Below are positions 32,654 to 40,917 of a DNA stretch of 64,000 nt, piece by piece (position 1 is the stretch's first letter; every line of letters begins with the position of its first letter). The notes under the pieces are model-generated. The model was not told the DNA's origin. It ran no database searches and was given only the letters and a program-made list of their open reading frames with translations. The stretch is taken from NCBI RefSeq assembly GCF_001693415.1, contig NZ_MAKX01000001.1:1134047-1198046 (forward strand). Reading direction: 5' to 3'. The stretch is from Tenacibaculum soleae. GTDB lineage: Bacteria; Bacteroidota; Bacteroidia; Flavobacteriales; Flavobacteriaceae. The translations under genes and the position numbers were made by a program.

Positions 32654-33016
32654 ATGGAAGTAATAGGGAAGATTAAATTAATAAACGAAACACAAACATT
32701 TGGTGCTAGCGGATTTAGAAAACGTGAAATGGTTGTAACTACCGATGAGCAATATCCACAAATGATTATGATCGAATTTGTGCAAGATAAATGTGATGTT
32801 TTAAATAACTATGCAGTTGGTCAGGATGTAAAAGTGTCTATTAATTTAAGAGGTAGAGAGTGGATTAACCCAGAAGGTGTTGCAAAATATTTTAACTCTG
32901 TTCAAGGATGGAGAATTGAAAACTTATCACAAGCAGCTCAAAACACTCCGCCAGTTGATCAATTTCAACCAGCTCCAGATTTATCTGCAAACGAACCAGA
33001 TGATTTACCATTCTAA
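32654..33016 (+). CDS. DUF3127 protein, OB-fold/SSB-like
   Basis: This 120-residue protein starts MEVIGKIKLINETQTFGASGFRKRE. The block LRGREWINPEGVAKYFNSVQGWRIE follows, which is the DUF3127 signature as I know it. The C-terminal tail is disordered and acidic, ending DLSANEPDDLPF, which strikingly resembles the DDxPF tip of single-stranded-DNA-binding proteins. The tail could recruit replication or repair partners, an inference. It is followed by a good terminator. Confidence 0.85.
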   Translation: MEVIGKIKLINETQTFGASGFRKREMVVTTDEQYPQMIMIEFVQDKCDVLNNYAVGQDVKVSINLRGREWINPEGVAKYFNSVQGWRIENLSQAAQNTPPVDQFQPAPDLSANEPDDLPF

Positions 33017-33047
33017 TAAAACAAAGTTTTTAGAATAAAAATAAAAA

Positions 33048-33081
33048 AAGAGAACTAAAATTATTTAGTTCTTTTTTTTTT
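33048..33081 (+). terminator. Terminator after the DUF3127 gene
   Basis: AGAACTAAA / TTTAGTTCT (33051-33072) with a 4-base loop, followed by about ten T. Confidence 0.88.
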
Positions 33082-33090
33082 GTTTTTTGA

Positions 33091-33169
33091 AGCTATTTCC
33101 AGCTTTCAGTACTCGCTTTTTTTTCGTTCCTCAAAAAAGAGCTCAAACAAATACTTCAATCTGGGCTAA
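33091..33169 (+). repeat. Palindromic dispersed repeat, family A, decayed copy
   Basis: It shares CTTTTTTTTCGTTCCTCAA then AAAAG, and later CTTCAATC and GGCTAA, with the element at 3932-4011 in the same orientation. The ends have diverged. It lies in the convergent gap before the YehS-like gene. Confidence 0.5.
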
Positions 33170-33210
33170 ACATATTTATAAAGTATAGGTAAAACTCTTA
33201 ATAGTAAAGA

Positions 33211-33447
33211 TTATTTTTTAGGAGGCATTGGTCCTCGTAAATGAATAATTAATCCATTTAAAAAATTACGTAAAAACTGATCACCACACTCCATGTATTT
33301 AGGATGATCTTCTTTTCTAAAAATAGCTCCTAATTCGCTTTTTGAAACTTTAAAATCAACCAAAGCACAAATGTCAATAATATCAGTATCTCTTAATTTG
33401 TGTGCTACCCTTAATTTTTTAAAAATATCGTTATTGTTTAATCCCAT
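33211..33447 (-). CDS. DUF1456/YehS-like protein, single module
   Basis: This 78-residue protein with GLNNNDIFKKLRVAHKLRDTDII and KSELGAIFRKEDHPKYMEC is one DUF1456 module. E. coli YehS has two modules in about 156 residues, so this is a half-length version. It ends cleanly (MPPKK) and is not obviously truncated. Molecular function is unknown. It is 21 bases downstream of the VTT-domain gene in the same direction. Confidence 0.85.
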   Translation of the reverse strand: MGLNNNDIFKKLRVAHKLRDTDIIDICALVDFKVSKSELGAIFRKEDHPKYMECGDQFLRNFLNGLIIHLRGPMPPKK

Positions 33448-33468
33448 AATTTTTTTAATATTAATGTT

Positions 33469-34098
33469 TTAGTTTACTACCGAAAAGATAGCCCAAGCAT
33501 AAATTGCAAAACGTATAAAACGAAAAGAACCAACCAATACTACATTTTTAAAAGGGTATTTTATCATACCAGCTGTTAAACAGCTAATAGCAAAGGGTAA
33601 TGGCAATAAAGCACCAACTAAAATTAAAAAACCACCCCATTTACTGGTGTTTTTAAGGTTTTTAGCCATTTTTACTTCTAAATAATTTTTAACAGAGTCA
33701 ATTTTTAAAGAAGCTCTACCAATAAAATAAGCAGTTAAGCCACCTAAATACGATAAAGTAGCTAAAATTGATAAATTTAAAACAGGGTTGGCAGTTTTTT
33801 TAGACCAAGCTATAAAAATTTCAGGCGGTATTAACCCTAATATGGTTTCAGAAATAAAGAAAACAGTCAACACACCTAGTCTAGAAAAAGTTTCGGTCAT
33901 TGCCTGTAAGCCATCGTTAATATTATAAACGTATTTATTAAAAATAAATAAACCTACAATAGCTCCCACTATTGGCCAAAAAGCTTTTTTTAAACTTTCC
34001 CAAATAAACATGTAAAAACCAGTACGTTGGTAGTAGTTATGTAAACGTTTAACGTGCGGTTTTACATTCTTTTTATTTCTTCTTTTTTTAACTTTCAT
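33469..34098 (-). CDS. VTT/SNARE-associated (DedA/YqaA-like) membrane protein
   Basis: This 209-residue inner-membrane protein has a very basic N-terminus (MKVKKRRNKKNVK), an early helix (FWPIVGAIVGLFIF) and a VTT core. The core includes ETILGLIPPEIFIAWSKK, LSYLGGLTAYFIGRASL and GGFLILVGALLPLPFAISCLTAG. The family takes part in lipid scrambling and undecaprenyl-phosphate recycling. YqaA-like short forms are less characterised. It is cotranscribed with the YehS-like gene. Confidence 0.85.
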   Translation of the reverse strand: MKVKKRRNKKNVKPHVKRLHNYYQRTGFYMFIWESLKKAFWPIVGAIVGLFIFNKYVYNINDGLQAMTETFSRLGVLTVFFISETILGLIPPEIFIAWSKKTANPVLNLSILATLSYLGGLTAYFIGRASLKIDSVKNYLEVKMAKNLKNTSKWGGFLILVGALLPLPFAISCLTAGMIKYPFKNVVLVGSFRFIRFAIYAWAIFSVVN

Positions 34099-34177
34099 TT
34101 CCTTGTTACTCTAAGCATATTTTAGAGGTAGCAAAAATACGAGGTAATTAGAAAATATTCTAACAAAAAATTGTTAA

Positions 34178-35734
34178 TTATAAATTCGTAATTGCAGCTT
34201 CGGCACAACGTTCACCGTCCATAGCTGCTGAAATAATTCCGCCAGCATAACCACCACCTTCTCCGCAAGGAAATAAACCTTCAATTTGTGGGTGTTCTAG
34301 GTTGTCTTTTCTAGGAATATTTACTGGTGATGAGGTACGAGATTCTACCCCTATAATATTCGCTTCAGCAGTATAATAACCATGCATTTTTTTACCAAAA
34401 GCGTCAAAACCTTTACGTAGCCTACCTCCAATTATTTTTGGAAGTAATGAATGTAGCGGAGAAGATTTTAACCCTGGTTGATACGAAGTTTCATTTAATG
34501 TAGAAGATAACCTCCCTTCAACAAAATCAGTTAAACGTTGCGCAGGGGCAACTTGACTTTTACCGCCTGCATTAAAAGCTAATTTTTCTAAATCTTTCTG
34601 AAATTCTAACCCTTTTAAAGGTCCAAAATGTTCGTATTTCTTAAAATCTTTATCAATATTTAATTCAACAACAATACCCGAGTTCGCAAACTTATTATTT
34701 CTACGAGAAGGCGACATTCCGTTCACTACAACTTCGCCATTTGCTGTGGCAGCAGGTACTATAAATCCGCCAGGACACATACAAAAAGAATATACGCCAC
34801 GGTTATTTACTTGATGTACCAAACTATATGCAGCGGCAGGTAATAATTCATCTCTTTGTCCTGTACAGCTGTACTGAATTTGGTCAATAATTTCTTGAGG
34901 ATGCTCTACACGAACTCCCATTGCAAACGATTTTGCTTTTAATAAAACATCTTTCTTGTGTAGTAATTCGTAAATATCTCGTGCTGAATGCCCTGTTGCT
35001 AAAATTACCGAGTTTACAACCATTTCATTCCCGTTTTGTAACAGAATCGCTTGTAGCTTGTTGTTTTTTATAACAAAATCGGTAACACGTGTGTCAAAAT
35101 GAACTTCACCACCATATTTTATAATATTCTCACGAATATTTTTAATAATTTTCGGCAATTTATTAGTTCCGATATGTGGATGTGCATCAATTAAAATTTC
35201 TTCAGTTGCACCATGATAAACTAGGTTTTCGAAAATACGGCGAACATCACCACGTTTTAAACTACGAGTGTATAGCTTTCCGTCAGAATACGTTCCGGCA
35301 CCACCTTCACCAAAACAGTAATTAGAATCTTCATTAACAAAATGCTCTTGATTAATAGCTCGTAAATCTCTACGACGATCTTGAACATTTTTACCACGTT
35401 CTAAAACAATCGGTTTGTAACCAAGTTCAATACAACGCAATGCGGCATACATTCCCGCAGGCCCAAAACCAATAATATGGATTTCTTTTGCTTTTGATAC
35501 ATCTTTATAATCAAAAATATAATCAGGTGTAGTTGGTTGAGGTTCGTTTACATAGACTGCAACTTTGTAGTTGAAAATAACTTCTTTTTTACGCGCATCG
35601 ATAGATTTACGTAATATTTTTACACTGTTTATTTCAGAAACATTGATGTTTAATTTTCTAGAAGCTTTCTTTTTTAAGATATCCTCTTTTTTTTCTTCTA
35701 TTAAATTAACGCGAAGTTGCAGTTCTTTTACCAT
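34178..35734 (-). CDS. FAD-dependent dehydrogenase, COG2509 type
   Basis: This 518-residue cytoplasmic protein has an N-terminal extension of about 80 residues with a small alpha/beta domain. The FAD Rossmann motif is IIGFGPAGMYAALRCIELG. The family blocks GEGGAGTYSDGKLYTR, VILATGHSARD, FCMCPGGFIVPAA and the C-terminal GLFPCGEGGGYAGGI all match the uncharacterised FAD-dependent dehydrogenases of COG2509. The substrate is unknown. A -7 box ends 4 bases before its ATG, suggesting a leaderless mRNA. It is divergent from aat. Confidence 0.9.
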   Translation of the reverse strand: MVKELQLRVNLIEEKKEDILKKKASRKLNINVSEINSVKILRKSIDARKKEVIFNYKVAVYVNEPQPTTPDYIFDYKDVSKAKEIHIIGFGPAGMYAALRCIELGYKPIVLERGKNVQDRRRDLRAINQEHFVNEDSNYCFGEGGAGTYSDGKLYTRSLKRGDVRRIFENLVYHGATEEILIDAHPHIGTNKLPKIIKNIRENIIKYGGEVHFDTRVTDFVIKNNKLQAILLQNGNEMVVNSVILATGHSARDIYELLHKKDVLLKAKSFAMGVRVEHPQEIIDQIQYSCTGQRDELLPAAAYSLVHQVNNRGVYSFCMCPGGFIVPAATANGEVVVNGMSPSRRNNKFANSGIVVELNIDKDFKKYEHFGPLKGLEFQKDLEKLAFNAGGKSQVAPAQRLTDFVEGRLSSTLNETSYQPGLKSSPLHSLLPKIIGGRLRKGFDAFGKKMHGYYTAEANIIGVESRTSSPVNIPRKDNLEHPQIEGLFPCGEGGGYAGGIISAAMDGERCAEAAITNL

Positions 35735-35738
35735 ACTG

Positions 35739-35746
35739 CAAAATTA
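35739..35746 (-). promoter_or_regulatory. -7 box abutting the FAD dehydrogenase start
   Basis: TAATTTTG on the minus strand is separated from the ATG by only CAGT. Transcription should begin at or inside the start codon region. Confidence 0.5.
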
Positions 35747-35842
35747 TGGAAATTTGTATGGATTCGTTTTTATTTCAATAAGAATTATAAAAAAATGAAA
35801 TGAACGAAGTTTTTTTATCATTAGTTATGATAAAAACTGCAG

Positions 35843-35850
35843 TATATTTG
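35843..35850 (+). promoter_or_regulatory. -7 box of aat
   Basis: TATATTTG matches the consensus, 22 bases before the aat ATG at 35873. Confidence 0.55.
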
Positions 35851-35872
35851 TAGCATTTATTATAGTTTTTAT

Positions 35873-36496
35873 ATGATTTGGTTACCTGAAGAAATAGTAT
35901 TTCCGCCCTACGAATTCGCAAATGAAGATGGTGTTTTGGCATTTGGTGGAGATTTATCTGCTAAGCGGTTAATACATGCGTATAAAAACGGAATTTTCCC
36001 ATGGTTTAATGAAGGTGAACCAATTGTTTGGTATTCGCCACCAGAACGTATGGTTTTATTTCCGCAGGAAGTAAAAATTTCAAAGTCAATGCGTCAGGTT
36101 TTACGAAAAGGAGGTTTTAAAATTACCGAAAACAAAGCATTTAAAGATGTTATTTTTAATTGCCGCCATATTGATAGATTCGACCAACTAGGAACTTGGA
36201 TTACGGACGATATGGAAGATGCTTATATTAATTTGCACGATAAAGGAATCGCAAAATCTATTGAGGTTTGGATTGATGACAAACTCGTTGCTGGTTTGTA
36301 TGGAGTTGATGTTGGAAATGGTATTTTTTGCGGCGAAAGTATGTTTAGCAAAGCTAGTAATATGAGTAAAGTTGCTTTTATACATTTAGCCAAAAAATGC
36401 GATTACAAACTCATAGATTGCCAAGTACATAATGAACACCTAGAAAGTTTAGGTGCTCGTGAAATTGATAGAAATGATTTTTTAAAGATGTTATAG
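35873..36496 (+). CDS. aat: Leucyl/phenylalanyl-tRNA-protein transferase
   Basis: Aat transfers Leu or Phe from aminoacyl-tRNA to the N-terminal Arg or Lys of proteins, marking them for ClpS/ClpAP degradation (N-degron pathway). The 207-residue length is usual for the Bacteroidota form. Motifs: FGGDLSAKRLIHAYKNGIFP, WFNEGEPIVWYSPPERMVL, then GVDVGNGIFCGESMFSKASN and the C-terminal IDCQVHNEHLESLGA. All are characteristic. It is convergent with the orphan zinc-finger/HNH-like gene 14 bases away. Confidence 0.95.
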   Translation: MIWLPEEIVFPPYEFANEDGVLAFGGDLSAKRLIHAYKNGIFPWFNEGEPIVWYSPPERMVLFPQEVKISKSMRQVLRKGGFKITENKAFKDVIFNCRHIDRFDQLGTWITDDMEDAYINLHDKGIAKSIEVWIDDKLVAGLYGVDVGNGIFCGESMFSKASNMSKVAFIHLAKKCDYKLIDCQVHNEHLESLGAREIDRNDFLKML

Positions 36497-36510
36497 GACA
36501 TTATATAGGA

Positions 36511-37290
36511 TTAATTATGATTATTATTTATGCTTTTCAATGGTTCTGCGTTTAATTTTTTCCAATTAGGAATATCAGTCATAGCTATTAATGCATTCTC
36601 TGTTTGGATGTTTGAAATTATTTTAAATTCATTTGGAATTTTTGATTTATCAGTGTAAAAAAAGATTATTATATCTACTAGAAAGAGACCAAAGGAGTAC
36701 TTCGAAAATTCATAAGCTGCAAAAATACCTCTTGAATATTTATTCTTTACAGTACATTTGAAGAAATATGAGTCAAAACTCGTTTTATTCTGAATATTTT
36801 TTAATGTTTCAGTTAACTGATTATATGATAGTGTTAAGTTAGAATTTAAGAAAGTTCTTAAAATTTCCTCATTAAATTCATTAAGTTTAAAGCTTGAAAA
36901 TTCATGCATATTAGAAATACTAGCCCTCCATACTAAAGAATAATTAAATAATTTTATTGCATTAAATGGAATTTTATAACATTCTAGAATAATATTGTTT
37001 TGAATTGTATGAATTTTAAATTTATCTTTTTCATTAAGATAATTATGTATACTCTTCAGTTTTAACGAAAAATAATGTTCAAGTTTAGCAAATCTTTCTT
37101 CACAGCTTGAGCAAAAAATGTAATCTTCTTTGGGCGAGTCTTGTATTTTTTTCAAGTTACCATTACCATCTATTTTAACACCATGTCTGGGGCTTGTAGA
37201 TTCGAACAATCTTTTACCCATAAATTTGGGGATAATATGAGAGTTTTTTTTGTCAGCAATTTTTATTAAGCATAATTTGCATTTTGACAT
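36511..37290 (-). CDS. Orphan zinc-finger/HNH-like protein
   Basis: This 259-residue protein does not belong to a family I can name. The N-terminus has C4-x2-C7, SHIIPKFMGKR with H18, and C60-x2-C63-E64, an arrangement seen in HNH-type or other treble-clef zinc domains. The SHIIP element is common in HNH-like proteins of accessory regions. The remainder is mixed alpha/beta, rich in Asn, Lys and Phe, with one hydrophobic stretch (FGLFLVDIIIFFY). It is even more A+T-rich in appearance than its neighbours and stands alone between housekeeping genes, suggesting acquisition by transfer. No classical HNH triad can be fully assigned, so nuclease activity is uncertain. Confidence 0.7.
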   Translation of the reverse strand: MSKCKLCLIKIADKKNSHIIPKFMGKRLFESTSPRHGVKIDGNGNLKKIQDSPKEDYIFCSSCEERFAKLEHYFSLKLKSIHNYLNEKDKFKIHTIQNNIILECYKIPFNAIKLFNYSLVWRASISNMHEFSSFKLNEFNEEILRTFLNSNLTLSYNQLTETLKNIQNKTSFDSYFFKCTVKNKYSRGIFAAYEFSKYSFGLFLVDIIIFFYTDKSKIPNEFKIISNIQTENALIAMTDIPNWKKLNAEPLKSINNNHN

Positions 37291-37397
37291 AATTTCAATG
37301 TTGGAATACGTAATTTAAATACCCTTTTTTTAAGAGATATAATTAGTTAACGAAGTTAATAATTTTAAAGCGTAAATAAAACTGACTTAGTAATCAA

Positions 37398-37424
37398 AAA
37401 CCTCGCAATTTTAATTACGAGGTA
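37398..37424 (-). terminator. Terminator of the monooxygenase transcript
   Basis: CCTCG-C-AATT / AATT-A-CGAGG (37401-37422) with flanking A-run. It lies 37 bases past the minus-strand stop. Confidence 0.7.
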
Positions 37425-37460
37425 TAGAAAAAAATATTTAAGCCAATTTTAAAATAGCTA

Positions 37461-38909
37461 TTAATTGAACTTTAAAGTATCATCTTTAATCGATTTTACA
37501 CGTAATGTAAAATAATCGTAAATCCAGTTTTGATATAATTTCCACGGAAACTTATTTCCTTGTTTTGGTAAGTTTGCGGTAGAACGATGGATATATCCTG
37601 AGTTTAAATTAATTAACGGAACAGTTTCTATATTTTCATTTTCTACTTTCGGAACAATGGTGTTGAATCCTTTTTTATCCATGTACGAAATAACTCTACT
37701 TGCATATTCGCTAGTTAAATCACTTTTTAATGTCCAAGAAGCATTGGTATATCCTACAAAAAAAATGAAATTAGGAAGATCGTTTAACATCAAACCTTTG
37801 TAAGTTAACTTTTCAGCAGGATTAAAAGCGGTGTTGTTAATACTTACTTTAGCATCACCAAAAGCAACCAATTCTAATCCAGTTGCGGTAACAATAATAT
37901 CAGCTTCAAGTTCTTTTCCTGATTTTAAACGCAATCCGTTTTCGGTAAAACAATCAATATGATCGGTTACAATAGTTGCTTTTTTGTTTCTGATAACTTT
38001 AAATAAATCGCCATCAGGCGCTACACAAAAACGTTGATCCCAAGGATTGTAACTTGGTGTAAAATGCGGTTCAACCGGAAAGCCATTCAGTTGTTTTTTT
38101 GCTCCTTTAATAATAAAGTTTCTCATAAAATTCGGAAACCTTTGCGAAACGTTATAAAATAGAATTGAAAATAAAATGTTTTTAAGTCGAACTACTTTAT
38201 GCGCTATCTTTTTAGGTAGTATTTTTTTAATTCCGTTGGCAACTTTATCTTTGTTTGGTAGTGCACCAATATAGGTTGGCGAACGCTGTACCATCGTAAT
38301 ATGTTCGGTTTTATCTGCCATGGCTGGCAATAATGTAACTGCTGTTGCGCCACTACCAATAACGATAACTTTTTTACCAGTATAGTCTAAATTTTCAGGC
38401 CATTTTTGCGGATGAATTACAGTGCCTTTAAAATTAGTAACTCCATCAAATTTTGGTGTATATCCTTGTTTGTAATTGTAATATCCGCTACAAGAAAACA
38501 AAAATCTTGAAGTATATTGATGTGTTTCTTTTGTTTTTTGATGCTCAGAGGTAACTGTCCAAAGAGCAGATTTTGTATCAAAATTAACCGATGTAACTTT
38601 TTCGTTATAGCTTATTTTATCGCGGACTTTATATTCATCAACAGCTTCGTTTAGATATGCTAAAATAGAAGGAGCATCTGCAAAAGATTTAGAAGCATCC
38701 CATGTTTTAAAAGAATATCCGAAGGTATACATATCAGAGTCTGAACGAATTCCAGGATATTTAAATAACGACCATGTTCCGCCTAATTCTCCACGCATTT
38801 CTAAAATACGATAACTTTTATTTGCATTTTTTCTTGATAAATGACAAGCTGCGCCAATTCCAGATAATCCAGCGCCAACAATTATTACATCGGTATAATT
38901 TTGATTCAT
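37461..38909 (-). CDS. Baeyer-Villiger-type flavin monooxygenase
   Basis: This 482-residue NAD(P)H/FAD monooxygenase has FAD Rossmann GAGLSGIGAACHL (12-24) and the Baeyer-Villiger fingerprint FxGxxxHxxxWP intact as FKGTVIHPQKWP (160-171). The NADPH Rossmann motif GSGATAVTLLPA (about 186-197) and the terminal IVTATGLEL block follow. Such enzymes insert oxygen beside a ketone to give esters or lactones, or oxidise N and S centres. It starts 2 bases after the CocE/NonD hydrolase stop and is cotranscribed. The substrate is unknown. Confidence 0.9.
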   Translation of the reverse strand: MNQNYTDVIIVGAGLSGIGAACHLSRKNANKSYRILEMRGELGGTWSLFKYPGIRSDSDMYTFGYSFKTWDASKSFADAPSILAYLNEAVDEYKVRDKISYNEKVTSVNFDTKSALWTVTSEHQKTKETHQYTSRFLFSCSGYYNYKQGYTPKFDGVTNFKGTVIHPQKWPENLDYTGKKVIVIGSGATAVTLLPAMADKTEHITMVQRSPTYIGALPNKDKVANGIKKILPKKIAHKVVRLKNILFSILFYNVSQRFPNFMRNFIIKGAKKQLNGFPVEPHFTPSYNPWDQRFCVAPDGDLFKVIRNKKATIVTDHIDCFTENGLRLKSGKELEADIIVTATGLELVAFGDAKVSINNTAFNPAEKLTYKGLMLNDLPNFIFFVGYTNASWTLKSDLTSEYASRVISYMDKKGFNTIVPKVENENIETVPLINLNSGYIHRSTANLPKQGNKFPWKLYQNWIYDYFTLRVKSIKDDTLKFN

Positions 38910-38911
38910 AC

Positions 38912-40840
38912 TTAGTTTTTTAACACTGTGAATTCTATACTAGAATCTGTAAAAACCGAATGTGTTTGTGTTTTAAAATCTTTTTCGTCAGCTTTATAAA
39001 TGTTATCTACGTAAGTCTGCGGGTTTAAATCAATTAAAGGAAACCAGGTACTTTGCACTTGAATTTGTAATTTATGCCCTTTTTTAAATGTGTGAAATAC
39101 ATCTTGTAGTTTAATATTTACGTCTGTTTTTTTGTTAGGTGTAAACGGTTCTGGATTCGAAAAACTATTTCTAAAACGGCCACGTAAAACTTCGCTACGA
39201 ACCATTAAATGATAGTTACTTAGTTTTAAATGCGATTGCATTTCTTTATTATCATTTTTTAAATCAGAAGGATGCACATCAATAACTTTTACAATCCAAT
39301 CGGCAGCAGAACCAGTTGTTGCTACTTTTAATTTAGCTAAAATATCACCAGCTAACGTAAAATTATCTGTTAAAACATCAGTTTCGTAAACCAATACATC
39401 AGGTCTACGAGCAGCAAAACGCTGATCATCGGTCATGTATTTTCTTGGCGTGAATACGGTTTTAATGTCTTCAGAATACGGAACAGGACGTTTAATATCA
39501 CTGATGAAATCAACTTTAGAATTATCTTTCTTTGTAGTTGTTAATTCTTGATTTTCTGATAAATAAAATGATTGTTTTTCTGCATTTTTTGGTGGCCATA
39601 CATCGTATGATTTCCATTCTTTTTTACCGCTATCAAAAACGTACGCTTCTGGTAATCCACTATTTTTAGACCCGTCACCTTTTAAGAAATGATTAAAAAA
39701 TTTAGTTTCAATTTCTTTTTGAAATTTTAATGAGATTGAATCTCCAAAATAATAGTTACCCACTTTGTTGGCTACTTTATTTCTTGCCCATCCTCCATGA
39801 TCCCAGGGGCCAAATACTAATGTATTGTAATTATTAGGCTGATTTTTTTCTATATTTTTATAAGTTTCTAAAGGACCATATAAATCTTCAGCATCAAACA
39901 AACCACCAACAATCATCGTTGCTACGGTAGATGGAACTTTATCTAAATGTTGAATAATTCCTTTACTTTGCCAAGTTTCATCATAATTTGGATGCTCAAC
40001 AATTTCTTTCCAGAAAAAATCATCAATTTGATCTTTCTTTTTAGTTGATGCAACATCTAATTTATCATATTGAAAATATTCGTTGAGGTTTTTTAATGGT
40101 CCTTTGTCTAAGAAAAATTGATATTGATCTTGCGTATCCATTTTAGGAAACGAATACCAAGCAGAATCTGTAGGTTGATCTTTATAGGTTCCGAATAACG
40201 AAATTGCTCTGAAATAACTTAATAAAAATGCACCGTTATGGTGAAAATCATCAAAGAAAAAATCACCAATACAAGCTTGTGGTGAGGCTGCTTTTAAAGC
40301 AGGATGCGCATCAATTGTAGAAACAGTTGCATAATGCCCAGGGTATGAAATTCCCCATGTACCAACTTTTCCATTATTGTTGGCAACATTTTTTATTAAC
40401 CAATCAATGGTATCATATGTATCGGTTGTTTCATCGGCTTGCTTTGCTGTTTTGTTAGGGATGTAAGCACGCATATTGTCGTATACACCTTCGCTCATCC
40501 AACGACCACGAACATCTTGATACACCACAATATTTCCTTCTTTCATTAAAATGCTATTCGGACCAATTTTGGTTTTAAATTTACCATCTCCATAAGGTCT
40601 AGAACTATAAGGAGTACGTTGCATTAAAATAGGATATGTTTTTGAAGTGTCTTTTGGTGCGTAAATTGTGGTATGTAATTTTACGCCATCACGCATGGTA
40701 ATTGTCACTTCTTTTTTAGTGAAATTATCTTTTACGTAGGTGTCTTTTTTCTTTACATCGGCATTTTTGTCTGTTGTTTTTTGGGTACAACTGCTAATTA
40801 TTAATATAATGATTAGTAGTGGTTTAAAAAGTGATTTCAT
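38912..40840 (-). CDS. CocE/NonD-family hydrolase lipoprotein (S15-like)
   Basis: With the ATG at 40840 the protein has 642 residues and a lipoprotein signal (MKSLFKPLLIIILIISSC, C18). A longer in-frame extension upstream would overlap a terminator and lacks a signal, so I reject it. The domain is an S15/CocE alpha/beta hydrolase: ITMRDGVKLHTTIYAP, QDVRGRWMSEG, nucleophile serine in GTWGISYPGHY and the histidine in FGPWDHGGW. A C-terminal jelly-roll (X-Pro dipeptidyl-peptidase C) domain follows. It is an envelope esterase or peptidase. The Baeyer-Villiger enzyme follows in the same transcript. Confidence 0.9.
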   Translation of the reverse strand: MKSLFKPLLIIILIISSCTQKTTDKNADVKKKDTYVKDNFTKKEVTITMRDGVKLHTTIYAPKDTSKTYPILMQRTPYSSRPYGDGKFKTKIGPNSILMKEGNIVVYQDVRGRWMSEGVYDNMRAYIPNKTAKQADETTDTYDTIDWLIKNVANNNGKVGTWGISYPGHYATVSTIDAHPALKAASPQACIGDFFFDDFHHNGAFLLSYFRAISLFGTYKDQPTDSAWYSFPKMDTQDQYQFFLDKGPLKNLNEYFQYDKLDVASTKKKDQIDDFFWKEIVEHPNYDETWQSKGIIQHLDKVPSTVATMIVGGLFDAEDLYGPLETYKNIEKNQPNNYNTLVFGPWDHGGWARNKVANKVGNYYFGDSISLKFQKEIETKFFNHFLKGDGSKNSGLPEAYVFDSGKKEWKSYDVWPPKNAEKQSFYLSENQELTTTKKDNSKVDFISDIKRPVPYSEDIKTVFTPRKYMTDDQRFAARRPDVLVYETDVLTDNFTLAGDILAKLKVATTGSAADWIVKVIDVHPSDLKNDNKEMQSHLKLSNYHLMVRSEVLRGRFRNSFSNPEPFTPNKKTDVNIKLQDVFHTFKKGHKLQIQVQSTWFPLIDLNPQTYVDNIYKADEKDFKTQTHSVFTDSSIEFTVLKN

Positions 40841-40869
40841 ATATTTTAAATGTTTGGAAAGTAAATATA

Positions 40870-40898
40870 AAAAAAGGCAACCAATTTGGTTGCCTTTT
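40870..40898 (-). terminator. Terminator of the M61 peptidase gene
   Basis: AAAAGGCAACCAA / TTGGTTGCCTTTT with a short loop. The minus-strand T-run is complementary to the A-run at 40868-40875. It lies between the M61 stop and the hydrolase ATG at 40840. Confidence 0.85.
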
Positions 40899-40917
40899 AG
40901 TTTTATAAAATGAATAC

